7,460 nucleotides of DNA from Flammeovirgaceae bacterium UBA5867 (GTDB lineage: Bacteria; Bacteroidota; Bacteroidia; Cytophagales; Cyclobacteriaceae): contig DJFR01000139.1 of assembly GCA_002432545.1 (NCBI GenBank), positions 14,216 to 21,675 of the forward strand. The letters are read 5' to 3'. Below, piece after piece: positions 5,569 to 7,460 of the stretch. A program made the translations under genes and the position numbers. The notes under the pieces are model-generated. The model was given only the letters and a program-made list of their open reading frames with translations, ran no database searches and was not told where the DNA came from. Within the stretch, counting starts at the first letter, position 1. Each line of letters opens with the position of its first letter.

Positions 5569-5952
5569 TCACCGAATTGTATAAGTAAAAAGCGTAGGCT
5601 GTCGCTGAAATGAAAACTGCACACGCAACAACGACAACACTCCTGTCTTACGAAGACTTACGGACGGTCTTGATTCGCGAAGCTGGCCGGTTGCATCAAA
5701 GATGTGTGTAGTCCGAATTCTTCCATTCTCTGAATACGTGGTATAGGTTGCTGTTTGCCAGTAGCGGCCCGGAGCGTATGAGTCAGCAGAACTGAGTACA
5801 GGAGTATGTCTTGTGGAGCGGAAGTCGAAAGGCTCTGAAGTTTTCTTTACGCGAAAAAATCCAGGCAGTGAATTACCTGCCCGTGACGAATTTATCTGAG
5901 CAGTGGCCGCTATCGAAACAAATGCCAATACGAATACCATCAAAGTCCTCAT
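5569..5952 (-). CDS. Small secreted protein of unknown function
   Basis: 127 residues from the ATG at 5952, beginning MRTLMVFVLAFVSIAATAQINSS, a clear signal peptide with cleavage near A18. An ATG at 5958 (adding two residues) and a TTG at 5970 (adding six) are in frame, but the signal peptide starts best at 5952. The mature part is basic and rich in Ser, Thr and aromatic residues: GFFRVKKTSEPFDFRSTRHTP, then RYWQTATYTTYSENGRIRTTHIFDATGQLRE, and a C-terminal beta-like stretch VQFSFQRQPTLFTYTIR. The middle has the strand-turn-strand look of a small beta protein in which Y-x-x-N/T-G turns alternate with hydrophobic strands. I recognise no family. It converges on the S41 gene, and its TGA is followed by the heptad array at 5532-5566. 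A near-consensus promoter box, TATCTTGG (5978-5971), precedes it with one mismatch. The export signal supports it being real. Confidence 0.65.
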   Translation of the reverse strand: MRTLMVFVLAFVSIAATAQINSSRAGNSLPGFFRVKKTSEPFDFRSTRHTPVLSSADSYAPGRYWQTATYTTYSENGRIRTTHIFDATGQLRESRPSVSLRKTGVLSLLRVQFSFQRQPTLFTYTIR

Positions 5953-6002
5953 AAGCATGTCCGTTATCAAACCAAGATACTAAAATCTTTTCGTTGAATA
6001 AT

Positions 6003-6085
6003 AAAAAAATATCCCGCAGATTTTCACAGATGAACGCAGAATAAAAATGCATTTATATCTACGTCAATCCGCGTAGTCTGCGGGA
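6003..6085 (-). terminator. Rho-independent-like terminator of xylA, built from a CGCAGAT repeat
   Basis: A perfect 9-bp inverted repeat, TCCCGCAGA (6012-6020) and TCTGCGGGA (6077-6085), encloses a second imperfect stem, ACGCAGA (6034-6040) with TCTACGT (6058-6064). On the minus strand the outer stem is followed after two nt by seven T residues (6009-6003). It starts 24 nt after the xylA stop. On the plus strand the stem is followed by purines, so the terminator is directional for xylA. The arms contain degenerate CGCAGAT/ATCTGCG units like those of a widespread intergenic repeat family, so a repeat may have been co-opted as a terminator. Confidence 0.7.
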
Positions 6086-6109
6086 GAGAAAAATGTCAAT
6101 CAGCTATTA

Positions 6110-7438
6110 CTAGATGAACTTGCTCAGCAGGTTCTCGTAGTATTCTTGCTTACCACTGGTTTGTGCAGGCTCACCATTTTTACGGGCGAGTGTAACCAGT
6201 TCTTCTAGACCTACTTTACCTTGTGTAAATTGTTTTCCTTTGCCTGAATCGAATGATGCATAGCGCTCTTTGCGCAGTGAGTTATATGTACCATCATCGA
6301 GTATAGCTTGTGCTGTTAACAAGGCACGGGCAAAAGCATCCATACCACCAATGTGTGCATAGAATATATCGATGAGGTCAGTTGAATTTCTTCTGGTCTT
6401 CGCATCGAAATTCACACCACCATTTTTGAAACCACCCGCTTGTAAAATTACCAGCATCGCTTCGGTCAGTTCATACAAGTTGTTCGGGAACTGATCGGTA
6501 TCCCAGCCATTCTGATAGTCACCGCGGTTCGCATCAATGCTACCCAGTACACCTGCATTCGCAGCAACTTGTAATTCGTGATCAAATGTATGTTGTGCTA
6601 ATGTAGCATGGTTTACTTCGATGTTCAGTTTGAAATCATCCATCAAACCAAACTCGCGAAGGAATGCTATACAGGTAGCAGAATCGAAATCATACTGATG
6701 CTTGGAAGGTTCCATCGGCTTAGGCTCGATGAGGAATGTACCTTTGAAGCCTTGAGCACGTGCGTAATCTTTAGCAGCATGCAGGAAGCGCGCGAGGTTT
6801 TCGATCTCACGTTTCATGTCGGTATTCAGCAACGACATATAGCCTTCGCGACCACCCCAGAATACATAGTTGGAACCACCCAGCTCGATTGTTGCATCCA
6901 GTGCATTCTTCACCTGTGTTGCAGCATAGCATACTACATTAAAGTCAGGGTTCGTAGCAGCACCGTTCATATAGCGTGGGTTTGAGAACAGGTTCGCAGT
7001 TCCCCACAATAATTTTACACCTGAAGATTTCTGTTTCTTCTTGGCATAGTCTGTAATCTTCTGAATACGATCTTCTGATTCTTTCAGTGTTGCACCTTCC
7101 TCAACTAAATCGAAGTCGTGGAAGCAATAGAACGGAGCGCCAATTTTAGTAATGAATTCAAACGCGGCATCCATTTTATTATATGCACGCTGCATAGCAT
7201 CGTCACCTTCATTCCATGCGAAATTTTTTGTTCCAGGTCCGAACGGATCACCGCCAGTTCCGCAGAACGTATGCCAGTAAGCAATAGCAAAACGGAAGTG
7301 TTCTTCCATTGTCTTCTTACCTACTTTCTTTTTGGCATCGTAAAATTTAAATGCCAGCGGGTTGTCTGATTCTTTACCTTCATACTTCACCTGGCCAATG
7401 CCTTTGAAGTATTCCTTGTCTCCGAGTGTTAGTTTCAT
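6110..7438 (-). CDS. xylA: Xylose isomerase, class II
   Basis: 442 residues, the full length of class II xylose isomerases (EC 5.3.1.5), which interconvert D-xylose and D-xylulose (and glucose and fructose) in the cytoplasm. The active site is intact and lines up with Escherichia coli XylA with a constant offset of six. H107 and D110 lie in YCFHDFD. The metal ligands are E238 in LIEPKPMEPSKHQYD, E274 and H277 in NIEVNHATLAQHTFDHE, D302 in GSIDANRGD, D313 and D315 in GWDTDQFP, and D345 in NFDAKTRR. WGGREGY (195-200) and KLLWGTANLFSNPRY are also conserved. The frame ends in three consecutive in-frame stops, TAG-TAA-TAG. It is followed by a hairpin terminator, so it ends its transcript. Only 22 nt upstream remain in the window, too few to judge its promoter or whether xylulokinase precedes it. 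Confidence 0.98.
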   Translation of the reverse strand: MKLTLGDKEYFKGIGQVKYEGKESDNPLAFKFYDAKKKVGKKTMEEHFRFAIAYWHTFCGTGGDPFGPGTKNFAWNEGDDAMQRAYNKMDAAFEFITKIGAPFYCFHDFDLVEEGATLKESEDRIQKITDYAKKKQKSSGVKLLWGTANLFSNPRYMNGAATNPDFNVVCYAATQVKNALDATIELGGSNYVFWGGREGYMSLLNTDMKREIENLARFLHAAKDYARAQGFKGTFLIEPKPMEPSKHQYDFDSATCIAFLREFGLMDDFKLNIEVNHATLAQHTFDHELQVAANAGVLGSIDANRGDYQNGWDTDQFPNNLYELTEAMLVILQAGGFKNGGVNFDAKTRRNSTDLIDIFYAHIGGMDAFARALLTAQAILDDGTYNSLRKERYASFDSGKGKQFTQGKVGLEELVTLARKNGEPAQTSGKQEYYENLLSKFI

Positions 7439-7460
7439 GACTATGGTGTTAAGTAATTAT

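Noticed and set aside
5953..5970. TTG start at 5970 or ATG at 5958 for the small secreted protein
   Set aside because: Both put extra residues in front of a signal peptide that is already complete from the ATG at 5952. The ATG at 5958 remains possible, as it adds only two residues.

Overview
The window looks like a chromosomal segment of a Bacteroidota bacterium, probably Chitinophagaceae or a close relative. Three things support this. Promoter-like TAnnTTTG boxes stand just upstream of genes and Shine-Dalgarno sequences are mostly absent. Several short secreted proteins have signal peptides ending in A-Q. The gaps between genes carry low-complexity repeats. The genus-level placement is inference. 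I see no phage, IS, CRISPR, tRNA or rRNA sequence.

Layout. At the left, a minus-strand pair encodes a Gfo/Idh/MocA NAD(P)-dependent sugar oxidoreductase (818-1972) followed by a TIM-barrel sugar isomerase/epimerase (614 running off the left edge). They are separated by a strongly palindromic repeat element. A 268-bp divergent region leads to a plus-strand Rieske non-heme iron oxygenase (2241-3281). This converges, across a second copy of the same kind of repeat element, on a small secreted DUF4468-like protein (3445-3999, minus). A further divergent region precedes a secreted S41-family peptidase (4156-5421, plus), which converges on a small secreted protein of unknown function (5569-5952, minus). 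At the right is a class II xylose isomerase, xylA (6110-7438, minus), with a clear hairpin-plus-U-tract terminator.

How the genes may fit together. The oxidoreductase/isomerase pair and XylA all act on sugars, which suggests a carbohydrate-using organism, but xylA has its own terminator and is not in one operon with the pair. The Rieske oxygenase, the peptidase and the two small exported proteins look like independent single-gene units. No ferredoxin or reductase partner for the oxygenase lies in the window.

The most unusual content lies between the genes. Two roughly 160-bp elements (655-820 and 3282-3441) share left ends (TTAGCTGCT), right ends (GCTCGCAGCTA) and an internal architecture of 7-bp-period arrays in opposite orientations. 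A reduced array of the same type lies at 5532-5566. At four gene 3' ends these arrays begin within about 2 nt of the stop codon, and in the oxidoreductase gene the repeat end supplies the stop. Two other repeat families occur at 5430-5473 and 6012-6085. I present the heptad element as the main candidate for something undescribed. Its function and distribution cannot be judged from one window.
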